A DNA stretch of 64,000 nucleotides from DASQPR01 sp963727415 (GTDB taxonomy: Bacteria; Actinomycetota; Actinomycetes; Mycobacteriales; Micromonosporaceae), in the NCBI GenBank assembly GCA_963727415.1, contig CAVSGF010000003.1, forward strand, positions 1,240,001 through 1,304,000, given 5' to 3'. Shown here piece after piece: positions 41,261-50,257 of this stretch. Position 1 is the first letter of the stretch, and each line of letters starts with the position of its first letter. The notes beneath the pieces were generated by a model. That model was given only the letters and a program-made list of their open reading frames with translations. It ran no database searches and was not told where the DNA came from. The translations under genes were made by a program, and so were the position numbers.

Positions 41261-43603
41261 ATGACGACGGCCGGATCGGATGACATCGGACAGATCACCG
41301 CGCGGTTGGGCGACGCCACCACGGCGGCACGTGACGCCTACCGGGACACCGCGCGCCTGATCCGGCTCCTCACCGTGCTGAGCGATCCGTCCGCACCGGA
41401 CGAGCTTTTGATCCGCGCGCTGAACGTGCTGTCCGAGACGTACGACGCCGACGTCGTCGCCATGGTCAGCGTGGTCGGCGACCGGTTCCTGGTCACCACC
41501 GCCAGCGGGCTCGCCGAGGACGATCCGTCCTTCGTCAACGGATGGGCCCCGGGCACCGCCGCGGCCCGGGCGGTGGACGCCGGTACCCCGGTGAGCGTGC
41601 ACCTGGACCGCTCCAGCAATGACATCCCGCCACCACTGGCCGACCTGGGGCTGAGGTCGGCAGCGTTCGTGCCGATGTCGGGCGGCGAGATGCTGGTGCT
41701 GTATCGCAGCACCGGCGAGCCGTTCAGTGGCACCGACCTGCACGTGCTCGCCTCGGTCGCGAATCGCCTCAGCGTGACGGCCGAGGATCGCGAGCGTGCG
41801 GTCGCTATCGAATACCTCGCGCGGTCCAGCCAGTTGCTGGCCCCGCACCTCGGCGTGGACTCGCTGATGCAGGCGGCCGCGGCGATCATGCAAGAGCTCA
41901 CCATGTCCGACGACGCCTGGATCCTCGGCATCGAACACGGCATGGCCAGTCAGCGGGCGCATTGCGGCAGCGTTCCGGAGGAACATGCGGCCAAGGCCGC
42001 GCGCCCGGTCACCGACCTGCGTTCGTGGCCGCGGGTAAGCCAGGGCAAAGTCTGGACGGCTACGGCGCTGCCGTGGGCCGGTTCGGTACGGCGCGCCGCG
42101 ATGTGCGTTCCGGTGATGCGCGACGGCGCCCCGGCCACACTGCTGTACTCCACCCGCAACCGGCCCCGGCCTTTCAGCGCCGACGTGATCGAAATCGCGA
42201 CGATCTTCGCCAGTCATCTCGGATCCGCGCTTGAGAACGCCGGCCTGTACGCCGAACTGCGCGATCAAGCCACCCGCGACGTCCTCACCGGTCTGGCCAA
42301 CCGCGACCTGGCCTGGCAGCGCCTCGATCAGGCACTCACCCGGGATGCCACATCGTTCGTCGGCCTGCTCTTCTGCGACCTCGACGGCTTCAAGGCGGTC
42401 AACGACCGGCTCGGCCACGAGACCGGCGACGCGCTGCTCCGGCAGGTGGCAGAACGCCTCCAGCACGGGCTCCGCACCACCGACCTGCTGGCCCGGTTCG
42501 GCGGTGACGAGTTCGTCGCGGTACTCGGCGAGGTCGAGTCGCTCGCCGACGTCACCGCGGTCGGACACCGGCTGGTACGGGCGCTCACCGAGCCGTTTCA
42601 TCTGTACGACGAGCCGGTGACCGTGTCGGCGAGCATCGGCGGCGTACTCGGAATGCCCGGGCAGACGACGGCTGGGGCGATGTTGCGGGACGCGGACGCG
42701 GCGATGTACGTCGCGAAGTCTCAGGGGCCCGGCGCGGTCGAGGTCTTTGATGACGCCGCCTCGATCCGTTCCCTCGACCGGCTGGGCCTGCGCAACGAGC
42801 TGCTACAAGCCCGCGATCGCGGCGAGTTCGAGGTCCGCTACCAGCCGCTGGTCGAACTGGAGACCGGCGCGATAGTCGGCTTCGAGGCGTTGCTGCGATG
42901 GAACCATCCACGCCGCGGTGCGATCCCACCGGACGTGTTCATCCCGCTCGCCGAGGAGACCGGCGAAGTCGCCCAGCTCGATCGGTGGGTACTCGCGCAG
43001 GCGTGCGAGCAACTATTCGAATGGCAGGCGCTTGACGGATGGCCGAACTTGACCATCAACGTCAATCTGTCCGCGGTACAGCTGCGGCAGGCCGACGTGG
43101 CCGACCAGATCGTGGCCACCATTCGCGGGTCCAGGGTGCGGCCGTCCGATGTCTGGCTGGAGGTAACCGAACGCAATCAGGTCGACGAGGGCGGGACTGT
43201 CGCCACCGAGGCGGTACGCGCCAGCGGCGTCCACTTCGCGCTCGATGACTTCGGCAGTTCGCACTCCAATCTGGCGTACCTCAAGCAGTTGCCCGCCGAA
43301 TGCTTGAAGATTGACAAGTCGTTCGTTCACGGGGTGGCCGCCGAAGGCGTCGATCGCAGCATCGTCCGCGCGATCCTGGCGATGGCACGCGAGCTGGGCC
43401 TCGACGTGGTCGCCGAAGGGGTTGAGCGGTACGAGCAACGTGCGGCGCTCATCGAGCTGGGTTGCCGGATGGGACAGGGTTATCTGTTCGCGCCCGCGCT
43501 ATCGGTTCAGGAGGCCACCCGCCTGCTGGCCCATCCGGGCCAGCCGGAGCCGGCCCTGCTCGGCAAGGGTCATACCTGGCCGCCGTCTCAGATGTCCCGG
43601 TAG
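41261..43603 (+). CDS. Dual-GAF GGDEF-EAL c-di-GMP turnover protein
   Basis: A 780-residue soluble protein: two GAF-like domains (about 35-175 and 185-330), a diguanylate cyclase domain with intact GGDEF (414-418), and an EAL phosphodiesterase domain with EALLR (542-546), NVNLSAVQL, WLEVTERN, ALDDFGSSHSNL and KIDKSF. An inhibitory I-site, RTTD (405-408), sits five residues before GGDEF. By motif, both activities could be live, with product feedback on the cyclase. The ATG at 41261 follows the FIST stop by 7 bp. The gene's last 16 bp overlap the convergent ATP-grasp gene. Confidence 0.93.
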   Translation: MTTAGSDDIGQITARLGDATTAARDAYRDTARLIRLLTVLSDPSAPDELLIRALNVLSETYDADVVAMVSVVGDRFLVTTASGLAEDDPSFVNGWAPGTAAARAVDAGTPVSVHLDRSSNDIPPPLADLGLRSAAFVPMSGGEMLVLYRSTGEPFSGTDLHVLASVANRLSVTAEDRERAVAIEYLARSSQLLAPHLGVDSLMQAAAAIMQELTMSDDAWILGIEHGMASQRAHCGSVPEEHAAKAARPVTDLRSWPRVSQGKVWTATALPWAGSVRRAAMCVPVMRDGAPATLLYSTRNRPRPFSADVIEIATIFASHLGSALENAGLYAELRDQATRDVLTGLANRDLAWQRLDQALTRDATSFVGLLFCDLDGFKAVNDRLGHETGDALLRQVAERLQHGLRTTDLLARFGGDEFVAVLGEVESLADVTAVGHRLVRALTEPFHLYDEPVTVSASIGGVLGMPGQTTAGAMLRDADAAMYVAKSQGPGAVEVFDDAASIRSLDRLGLRNELLQARDRGEFEVRYQPLVELETGAIVGFEALLRWNHPRRGAIPPDVFIPLAEETGEVAQLDRWVLAQACEQLFEWQALDGWPNLTINVNLSAVQLRQADVADQIVATIRGSRVRPSDVWLEVTERNQVDEGGTVATEAVRASGVHFALDDFGSSHSNLAYLKQLPAECLKIDKSFVHGVAAEGVDRSIVRAILAMARELGLDVVAEGVERYEQRAALIELGCRMGQGYLFAPALSVQEATRLLAHPGQPEPALLGKGHTWPPSQMSR

Positions 43604-44550
43604 GTTCGCGGATTCGAAAGCCCGCTATCCGGGCGCTTGTCGGCTGGCCTTCCCGGTGCCCCGGGCTCAATCAACGGTTCGAACAGCGCGGCTGCCCCGG
43701 CCTCCTCGGGCCATCCGCTGACCTGAGCGTCACCAACCTCGATCACCCGCCACCGGCCGTCGTCGAGCTGGGCCAGGTCGGTAGTGATCCATCGGCATCC
43801 CAGGGCCGTCACGGCGCGGGCGACCGCCTCCAGATCATCGGGAGCAGGCACTTGCCGGCCCCGACATCCGTCCGGATGGGGACCGACGACGGTGGGCTTG
43901 CCGTCGAGCCACCACACTCGCGCCTCGACGGTACCGCGCTCATGCCTGCGGAACTCCTCGAAGCGCCGCACCACGATCCCACCGTTGAGCCCGTCTTCCT
44001 GCAACTCGATCATCCGAGTGATGACCCCGCTGACGGCCTCGATGTCGGTCAGATCGCGGACGAAACAAGCCTCGTCCCACTCATGTTTCCGGGACTTCAC
44101 GTAGTCCTTGACGATGCCCCGGCCCGGCCCGAGCGGGGCGATCAGCTCCGCGATCTCCTCGCGGGCCGGCTTCCGGTTCGGCGCCGAGGCGGTCCACACG
44201 CTCGAGGGCGTCACCTCGGCGAACACCGGATACCAGCCCGGTAGCTCGTGCGCGATCCGGTACTGGTCCGGCGAGGTGTGCAGCAGTACCCCGCGCCCGC
44301 CGAGCGCCGTTGCGAGCGACCCGTACTGCGGGGACGTGAGCATCCAGCCCCGGTACCAGGCCGGTCCCAGGTCGCGCGGAACCCGCCGTAGCGCTGCTCG
44401 GGCGTCGCCGGCGACCACCGCGTCGTGATCCACGAGCGCGACCGTTCCGCCGAGGTCGCGCACCGCCCGCGCTTCGGAGCCGAACTGGGGGTCGACCCGG
44501 TGGGGCGTAAGCGGATCCGCGCAGAACAGGACGGTGAGAGGCTCGGGCAC
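43588..44550 (-). CDS. ATP-grasp domain protein (DUF4343-like)
   Basis: A 320-residue protein. The C-terminal half has ATP-grasp features: IVKDYVKSRKHEWDEACFV, VVRRFEEFRRHERG, a strand pair around ARVWWLDGKPTVVG, and the closing VIEVGDAQVSGWPEE. I recall such proteins as DUF4343/ATP-grasp ligases of unknown substrate. The N-terminal part lacks a clear domain. The GTG at 44550 is preceded by TAGCCT with a 7-nt gap. It is divergent from the nucleotidyltransferase gene, 82 bp separating the starts, and convergent with the GGDEF-EAL gene. Confidence 0.8.
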   Translation of the reverse strand: MPEPLTVLFCADPLTPHRVDPQFGSEARAVRDLGGTVALVDHDAVVAGDARAALRRVPRDLGPAWYRGWMLTSPQYGSLATALGGRGVLLHTSPDQYRIAHELPGWYPVFAEVTPSSVWTASAPNRKPAREEIAELIAPLGPGRGIVKDYVKSRKHEWDEACFVRDLTDIEAVSGVITRMIELQEDGLNGGIVVRRFEEFRRHERGTVEARVWWLDGKPTVVGPHPDGCRGRQVPAPDDLEAVARAVTALGCRWITTDLAQLDDGRWRVIEVGDAQVSGWPEEAGAAALFEPLIEPGAPGRPADKRPDSGLSNPRTYRDI

Positions 44551-44557
44551 GGCGCCG

Positions 44558-44563
44558 AGGCTA
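44558..44563 (-). promoter_or_regulatory. Leaderless -10 element for the ATP-grasp gene
   Basis: TAGCCT on the minus strand, 7 nt before the GTG at 44550. Confidence 0.45.
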
Positions 44564-44620
44564 ACGCCGGCCGCCGGCGGGGAACAGCAAATTTCGTACC
44601 GGTGCTGTTCGGCGGCCCTA

Positions 44621-44626
44621 TAGGTT
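44621..44626 (+). promoter_or_regulatory. Leaderless -10 element for the nucleotidyltransferase gene
   Basis: TAGGTT, 6 nt before the GTG at 44633. It and the opposite -10 at 44558 leave only 57 bp between them, so the two promoters share their upstream DNA. Confidence 0.45.
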
Positions 44627-44632
44627 GGCCCG

Positions 44633-45424
44633 GTGCTTGAGCAGGAACGGATGATAGAGCGCGCCCGTCATGTGTGCGCCGACGACGAACGGCTCGACGC
44701 CGCCCTCATGTACGGCTCGTTTGCTGCCGGGGAAGGCGACGCGTACAGCGACATCGAGTTCTGGCTGTTCTTCGAACCCGGCATGCGGGATCGGGTCGAC
44801 CGCCGCGCCTGGTGCGCGCGGATTGCGCCGTTGCTCCACCTGGTATGCAACGAGTTCGGCACCGACGTGGCGATCTTCGAGGGACTGATCCGCGGCGAGT
44901 TCCATTTCGCCACCACCGACGACATCGCTTCGGTGGGTCTGTGGCCCGGGCGAGGTGCCCCGGTGGATCGGATGGTCGTACTCGACCGCGGTGGACGGCT
45001 GCGGCCGGTCCTGGAACGCCTGCCGGAACGGGCAGCGGTACCTCGCGAGGCTGCGGATGTGGTGGTCCTGTGTGGCCGGTTCGCCAACTGGCTGCTCCTT
45101 GCTCACGACGTTTCCAGACGCGGTGAGACGCTGCGCGCATGGGACGCGCTCGGTCACGTCCAGCGGCACCTGTTGTGGATGGCCCGGCTGGCCGAGAACA
45201 GTGCGCGGCATTGGCTGACCCCGTCACGGCGAGTGGAATGGGAACTGCCGGAGCCGGTGGTGGCGGACCTGCGCGGGGCCGCGCCCGCCGGCGACCCGGA
45301 CTCGGTGCATGACGGCCTACGAGCGGCCTGGCGACTTGGGCGCCACTACTGGACCGATCTGGCGGCGAGGTTCGCATTGGCGGTACCCGATCAGCTGTTT
45401 CGCGAGATCGACAGCGCCCTCTAA
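44633..45424 (+). CDS. Nucleotidyltransferase similar to lincosamide nucleotidyltransferases (Lnu(F)/LinF type)
   Basis: A 263-residue protein with the antibiotic-nucleotidyltransferase core at the N-terminus: ALMYGSFAAGEGDAYSDIE (about 24-42), with Asp40 and Glu42 as likely metal ligands. The start, MLEQERMIERARHVCADDER, is laid out like Lnu(F) enzymes that adenylylate lincosamides, as I remember them. Related environmental proteins may modify other molecules, so resistance is a hypothesis. It begins at a GTG behind a leaderless-type promoter and is followed, 196 bp on, by an MFS pump gene, a context that would suit export or detoxification. Confidence 0.75.
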   Translation: MLEQERMIERARHVCADDERLDAALMYGSFAAGEGDAYSDIEFWLFFEPGMRDRVDRRAWCARIAPLLHLVCNEFGTDVAIFEGLIRGEFHFATTDDIASVGLWPGRGAPVDRMVVLDRGGRLRPVLERLPERAAVPREAADVVVLCGRFANWLLLAHDVSRRGETLRAWDALGHVQRHLLWMARLAENSARHWLTPSRRVEWELPEPVVADLRGAAPAGDPDSVHDGLRAAWRLGRHYWTDLAARFALAVPDQLFREIDSAL

Positions 45425-45467
45425 CGGCCGTGTCCCGGGTGTACAAAATGGCCGATCCCGCGCCGCC

Positions 45468-45495
45468 GCGGAATGCGGAATGCGGAATGCGGAAC
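45468..45495. repeat. Heptamer tandem repeat GCGGAAT, four units
   Basis: GCGGAAT at 45468, 45475 and 45482, then GCGGAAC at 45489. It lies in the 196-bp spacer before the MFS gene, and looks like slippage in non-coding DNA. Confidence 0.85.
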
Positions 45496-45620
45496 AAGGC
45501 CCTGAGGTAGTGCGGTAAGGCGGCTAAGCAGCTAAGGAAGAGGAACTCTGAGGTAGCGGCCACGGCAGATCGGGAGGTTGCCGGATCCCCGACGGCATGC
45601 CTTAGCACGACGGTGAAGGC

Positions 45621-46898
45621 ATGGACGAATCGACGACCCCTCGCCGCAGCATGCTTCCCATGCTTCGCCGCAACCCTGACTTCCGGCGGCTGCTGGCCGC
45701 CCTCGCCGTCTCGCAGATGGGCGACTGGCTGTACAACCTGGCGCTACTGGCCCTCGTCTACGACCGCACCCACTCGGTGACGTGGACGGCGGCGACGACA
45801 TGCGCGCGCGTCCTGCCGATGGTGATGCTCGGCCCGTTCGGAGGAGTGATGGCCGACCGGAACGACCGGCGCCTGCTGATGCTGGTCTCCGATGTGGTGC
45901 GTGCTGCCATGATGATCATGATGGCCTGGATGGCGGCGGCCGGGCTTCCGGTGCTCCTCGCACCGGTTCTGGCGGCGGCGTCGACGGCGGCCTCGGTGGT
46001 CTACCCGCCATGCGTCGCGGCGACCGCGCCGCGGATGGTCACCGACGCGGATCTGCCGGCGGCTACCGCCGCTCGCTCGACCGTCGGTGCCGCGTCGATT
46101 GTCGCCGGTCCGGCCGGGGGCGCGGTGCTGTTGCTCCTCGGCTCCCCGGCGTGGGCATTCATGATCAACGCCACGACGTTCGTCGCGTCGGCTCTGCTCC
46201 TGCTGAGCCTCGCGAGCGGCCAGCGATTCTCGCCACCCGCGCTTGCTGATCGTGGTCCGGCCGCCGCTGGCGTCGTGAGCGATCTGCGCGCGGGCCTTAC
46301 GGCGTTGCGGGCGGACCGGTTGGCCGGACGGGTCATCGGAGCCGACGTCGTATGCAGCCTGGCTTACGGCGCCCAGACGGTACTCCTGCTGATGCTCAGC
46401 CGTCGTATCGGCGACGGCGACAGCGGGTACGGGTACATGCTCGCTGGAATCGGCGCCGGCGGGCTGATCGGCGCCTCGATGGCGGCCAGGATGCGCATCC
46501 GGGAGCCCCGGTATCTGATCGGCGCCGTGCTGCTGCTCGTCGCCGTACCGTCTGCGCTGCTCGCGATGGCGCCGACGCTACCGGTCGCGGTGGCACTCGG
46601 TGGCCTGGCCGGCGCGGGCTCGGTCATGGTCGAGGTCATGGTCGATACGTCGCTGGCCCGGCGTCTGGATGAGTCCGTGCTCGCCCGGGCGTACGGACTG
46701 GCATTTCCGGCCAGCATCGGTGGCATCGCGGTCGGTTCCCTGATCACCGCTCCGCTCGCCGGGTGGCTCGGGCTCTCCGGCGCCCTCGTCGCGGTGGGCG
46801 GCATCGTCGCCGCGTACGCCCTCTGGATCGTCCTGCCCACGCGAGCCGGCCGCCGCCCGGCGCGGCTGGATGTGGCGACCGCCGCGGTGGCGGAATAG
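45621..46898 (+). CDS. Major facilitator superfamily transporter (MFS_3 type)
   Basis: A 425-residue membrane protein with about 12 hydrophobic helices. Early helices carry RRNPDFRRLLAALAVSQMGDWLYNLAL, and the loop between helices 2 and 3 has the MFS motif A variant GGVMADRNDRRLLM. It most resembles the EntS-like MFS_3 exporters, so export of a small molecule is likely, but the substrate is not predictable. The ATG at 45621 is used; MLPMLRRNP at 45651 is an alternative. The large regulator gene begins 60 bp after the stop. Confidence 0.88.
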   Translation: MDESTTPRRSMLPMLRRNPDFRRLLAALAVSQMGDWLYNLALLALVYDRTHSVTWTAATTCARVLPMVMLGPFGGVMADRNDRRLLMLVSDVVRAAMMIMMAWMAAAGLPVLLAPVLAAASTAASVVYPPCVAATAPRMVTDADLPAATAARSTVGAASIVAGPAGGAVLLLLGSPAWAFMINATTFVASALLLLSLASGQRFSPPALADRGPAAAGVVSDLRAGLTALRADRLAGRVIGADVVCSLAYGAQTVLLLMLSRRIGDGDSGYGYMLAGIGAGGLIGASMAARMRIREPRYLIGAVLLLVAVPSALLAMAPTLPVAVALGGLAGAGSVMVEVMVDTSLARRLDESVLARAYGLAFPASIGGIAVGSLITAPLAGWLGLSGALVAVGGIVAAYALWIVLPTRAGRRPARLDVATAAVAE

Positions 46899-46945
46899 GC
46901 ACGGCTGTGACCGATGGTCGGATGGTCGGACGTTCACCCGGAACG

Positions 46946-46951
46946 TACCGT
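46946..46951 (+). promoter_or_regulatory. Leaderless -10 element for the LuxR-family ATPase gene
   Basis: TACCGT, 6 nt before the GTG at 46958. Confidence 0.45.
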
Positions 46952-46957
46952 TTCGGG

Positions 46958-49909
46958 GTGAACTACAAGCTGGTCAGCCCGGTATTGGTAGGACGTCGCG
47001 CGGAGCTGGCCCGGCTGCGCGGCATGTTGGATCGGGCGATCGAGGGAGAACCGCAGATCGCGCTGTTGGCGGGCGAGGCCGGGGTTGGTAAGAGCCGCCT
47101 GGTGCAGGAGATAATCCGGGTCGCCCGCGACCATGGCGTGCGCGTGCTGGTGGGTGGGTGCGTGGAACTGGGTGGTGAAGGCTTGTCGCTGGCGCCGTTG
47201 ATGGACGTGCTACGCGCCATCACCCGATCGACCGCTCCGGAGGAGCTCGATCAGTGCCTGGGTTCAGCGCGGCGTGAGCTGGCCCGGTTGCTGCCTGAGC
47301 TTGCCCCGGATGCTGGTGGTGTCGCTCAGGACGGATCGCCGACACAGTTGCTCGAACATGTGCTCGGGCTGATTACTCGTCTGGCGGCCAGCCGGCCGAT
47401 GCTGCTGGTCGTCGAGGATCTGCATTGGGCCGACCGGTCCACTCTGGATCTTGTCGCGTTCCTGGTGCAGACATTGCGCGAACTCGGCGTGCTGCTGGTC
47501 TTGACGTACCGGTCGGATGAGTTGCATCGGCGTCATCCGCTGCGGCCGCTGATTACTGCCTGGGAGCGGGTACGCAGCGTGGAGCGGGTCGAGGTGGACC
47601 GGTTCACCCGCACCGAGGTGGCTGAGCAGTTGCGTGCTATCCGGGATGCCATGCCCAGCGCGGCGTTTATCGACGTGGTGTTTGAGCGTTCTCAGGGCAA
47701 CGCGTTCCTGGTTGAGGAGATCGTGGCCGCGGCTGATAGCGGCGCCGAGCCGCGTGACTTGCCGCCGTCGCTTCGTGACGTCTTGCTGGCTCGCACCGAA
47801 ACGGTGTCCGAGGTGGCACAGCGGGTCCTGCGTACCGCGGCGGCGGCTGGCCCGTCCGTTGAGGAGCGTCTGCTGGAGAAGGTTGCCGGGGTCGCCGAGT
47901 CGCAGCTGTACCCGGCGCTGCGTGAAGCGGTGGAGCATCATCTGCTGGTCGTCGACGAGTCCGGGCATGGTTACGCCTTCCGGCACGCGCTGACCCGTGA
48001 CGCGCTCTACGAGGACATGTTGCCGGGCGAGCGAGTGCGGCTGCACACCGCGTACGGCACTGCCCTTGCCGCCGACCCGGCGCTGCTCGGCGGGGACGGC
48101 AACATCACGGCCACTTTGGCGCATCACTGGTACGCCGCTCTCGATCTGCCCCGGGCGCTGTCCGCGTCGGTGCAGGCGGGCCGGCAGGCCCTCGCCGCGT
48201 TCGCGCCCGCCGAGGCACTCCGGCACCTGGAGCGGGCGCTGCAGATCTGGGCCCGGGTACCGGACGCGGTCGAACGTGCCGGCGTCGACTGGATCGCGCT
48301 CAACGTGCTGGCCGTCGACGCCGCGTTCGGGGCGGGCGAGCCGCACCGCGGCCTTTCGATGATCGATCAGGTACTGGCCGACGCGGGTCCGGCACTCGAT
48401 CCGCTTCGCCGGGCCGAGGTAGTGGAGCGGCGCGCGTTCGTGCTTCGTGCCCTAGGGCGTGACGACGAGGCGGCCGGGCAGCTACGCGAAGCGCTGGAGA
48501 TGCTTCCCGATCAGGCGCCGACGCCGATCCGGGCAGTGGTGCTGGCCTCGCTGGCCAACTCGCTGATGCGCACCGACGATCTGGAGGGTGCGGCGGCCAC
48601 CGCCCGGCAAGCCGTGGCCACCGCGGCCGAGGTCGGCGCCGCCGCCCAGCAGGCTGACGCGCTGGTGACGCTGGGTGGTTCGGTCGCCTACCTGGGCGAT
48701 GCCGCCGCTGGGCTTGCCGCCCTGCGCCAGGGGGTCGACCTGGCCGAGCGCCACGACTTCCACCGGGTGGCCCTGCGTGGCTATGTCAATCTGTCCGACA
48801 CCCTGGCGATGCTGGGACGTCACGCCGAGGCGGTCGAGATCGCCGGTGCCGGTGTCGCCCTGGCCACCCGGATCGGGGTCGCCAGCGCGATGGGCGCGAT
48901 GATGACGGGCAATCTCGCCGAGCCGCTGATCCGGATGGGCCGCTGGCGGGAAGCCCTGGATCTGATCACGGAGTCTCTCGCTGACGAGCCGGGCGGGGTG
49001 TTCGCGAGCACACTGCTGCTGCTGCGGGCCGAGTTGCACCTGTGGCAGGGCGATGCCGAACGAGCCGAACGCGACGTGCGCGAAGCCCGTCGCTTCTTCG
49101 GTGACGGCGCCGATCGCCAGTTCACCGCTCCGATGCTGTACATCGAGACCGACCTGGTGCGTAGCCGCGGGAACCTGGCCCAGGCCCGGCAGCTTTTGCA
49201 GGCCGACCTGAACATGCCGGTCGCAGGTACCTATGTGCGGTACGCGTGGCCACTGGTTTGGCTCGCGATGCGGATCGAGGCCGACATGGGCGCCGCCGGT
49301 ACCCGGCCGGTTCGCGACGAGACGGGCCGCGAGCGCGAACGGCTGACAGCACTGGCCCGCGCCATCCCAGCGGCCACACCGCCGGCGCTGGCATACCAGG
49401 CGATGGTGGAGGCCGAGGCCGCCCGGCTGGACCGCAACGACGAGGTCACCGCCTGGCAGCGAGCCGTTGACGCGAACCGCGCCAGCGGCGAGGCATTCCC
49501 GCTCTGCTACAGCTTGTTCCGGCTGGCCGAGGCTCAGGTCGCCAACGCATCTCCCGAAGCGGCGACCGCCGCAGCCGCAGAGTGCCTGGACCTGGCCGAA
49601 GATCTAATGGCCGCCACCACCGACGACGTCCGAACCCTGGCCCGGCGCGCCCGGCTCCGGATCGCCCAAGCCACCCCCACCCCATCCGACGAGGCAGCAC
49701 AGTCCCGGATCCGGCTGACCGACCGGGAGCTTGAGGTCCTGAGCCTGGTAGCAGACGGCCGCTCCAACGGCCAGATCGCGGCCACGCTCTACATCAGTCC
49801 CAAGACCGCGAGCGTGCACGTGTCCAACATCCTCGCCAAACTCAACGTCGCCACCCGCACCGAGGCCGCGGCGCACGCGCATCGGCTCGGCCTGCTGGTC
49901 GAGGCGTAA
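46958..49909 (+). CDS. Large LuxR-family (LAL-type) transcriptional regulator with AAA/NACHT-like ATPase
   Basis: A 983-residue regulator. An N-terminal ATPase has Walker A GEAGVGKS (39-46) and Walker B LLVVEDLHWADRS (near 150). A long helical region with TPR-like repeats spans about 420-900 (for example AEALRHLERALQIW; LANSLMRTDDLEGAA). A C-terminal LuxR helix-turn-helix (LTDRELEVLSLVADGRS to VHVSNILAKLNVATR) occupies about the last 65 residues. MalT is the model: inducer binding and ATP switch it on. The GTG at 46958 is chosen for its leaderless -10; an ATG 195 bp upstream lies inside the MFS gene. The MFS gene may be a target. Confidence 0.92.
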   Translation: MNYKLVSPVLVGRRAELARLRGMLDRAIEGEPQIALLAGEAGVGKSRLVQEIIRVARDHGVRVLVGGCVELGGEGLSLAPLMDVLRAITRSTAPEELDQCLGSARRELARLLPELAPDAGGVAQDGSPTQLLEHVLGLITRLAASRPMLLVVEDLHWADRSTLDLVAFLVQTLRELGVLLVLTYRSDELHRRHPLRPLITAWERVRSVERVEVDRFTRTEVAEQLRAIRDAMPSAAFIDVVFERSQGNAFLVEEIVAAADSGAEPRDLPPSLRDVLLARTETVSEVAQRVLRTAAAAGPSVEERLLEKVAGVAESQLYPALREAVEHHLLVVDESGHGYAFRHALTRDALYEDMLPGERVRLHTAYGTALAADPALLGGDGNITATLAHHWYAALDLPRALSASVQAGRQALAAFAPAEALRHLERALQIWARVPDAVERAGVDWIALNVLAVDAAFGAGEPHRGLSMIDQVLADAGPALDPLRRAEVVERRAFVLRALGRDDEAAGQLREALEMLPDQAPTPIRAVVLASLANSLMRTDDLEGAAATARQAVATAAEVGAAAQQADALVTLGGSVAYLGDAAAGLAALRQGVDLAERHDFHRVALRGYVNLSDTLAMLGRHAEAVEIAGAGVALATRIGVASAMGAMMTGNLAEPLIRMGRWREALDLITESLADEPGGVFASTLLLLRAELHLWQGDAERAERDVREARRFFGDGADRQFTAPMLYIETDLVRSRGNLAQARQLLQADLNMPVAGTYVRYAWPLVWLAMRIEADMGAAGTRPVRDETGRERERLTALARAIPAATPPALAYQAMVEAEAARLDRNDEVTAWQRAVDANRASGEAFPLCYSLFRLAEAQVANASPEAATAAAAECLDLAEDLMAATTDDVRTLARRARLRIAQATPTPSDEAAQSRIRLTDRELEVLSLVADGRSNGQIAATLYISPKTASVHVSNILAKLNVATRTEAAAHAHRLGLLVEA

Positions 49910-49940
49910 GCATCCGAGCATTGAGCGTCGATGCGCCGGG

Positions 49941-49946
49941 TATCGT
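49941..49946 (+). promoter_or_regulatory. Leaderless -10 element for the ABM-like gene
   Basis: TATCGT, 6 nt before the GTG at 49953. Confidence 0.45.
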
Positions 49947-49952
49947 CGGGCC

Positions 49953-50246
49953 GTGACCGGACCGATCTTGCACGTCTCACTGTGGGCTCGACCCGGGCGG
50001 GTAGCCGAGCTAGCGGCGTACGAGGATGCGGTACTCGCGCTGCTGGGCGAGCACGGCGGGCACTTGCTGGCGCGAGTCCGCCCGGCCGAGCGCGGATCCC
50101 ATCCCAACGAGATTCAGCTGATCTCGTTCGACACGTCCGAGGGCTACGAGGCCTACCTGGTCGATCCGCGGCGTACCGGGCGAGCGAGTGAACGCGACGC
50201 GGCGATCGAGCGCACCGAGATGTACCGGGTGACCCACGTCGTCTAA
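49953..50246 (+). CDS. Small ferredoxin-fold/ABM-like protein
   Basis: A 97-residue protein with the layout of dimeric alpha/beta-barrel (ABM/DUF1330-like) proteins: ILHVSLWARPGRVAELAAYED at the N-terminus, a second strand HLLARVRPAER, then IQLISFDTSEGYEAYLVDPRR, and YRVTHVV at the end. Such proteins are often small monooxygenases or stress proteins, but no catalytic residues can be named. It begins at a GTG behind a leaderless-type promoter and ends 12 bp from the hipA stop on the other strand. Confidence 0.75.
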   Translation: MTGPILHVSLWARPGRVAELAAYEDAVLALLGEHGGHLLARVRPAERGSHPNEIQLISFDTSEGYEAYLVDPRRTGRASERDAAIERTEMYRVTHVV

Positions 50247-50257
50247 GTGGCTATTGC

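Noticed and set aside
43670..43690. tRNA-like GGTTCGAA in the ATP-grasp gene
   Set aside because: No acceptor stem or cloverleaf can be formed around it, and it is inside a coding sequence.
46763..46957. Upstream extension of the LuxR-family regulator
   Set aside because: It lies mostly inside the MFS gene in another frame and is Arg/Gly-rich shadow sequence; the GTG at 46958 has a leaderless promoter element.
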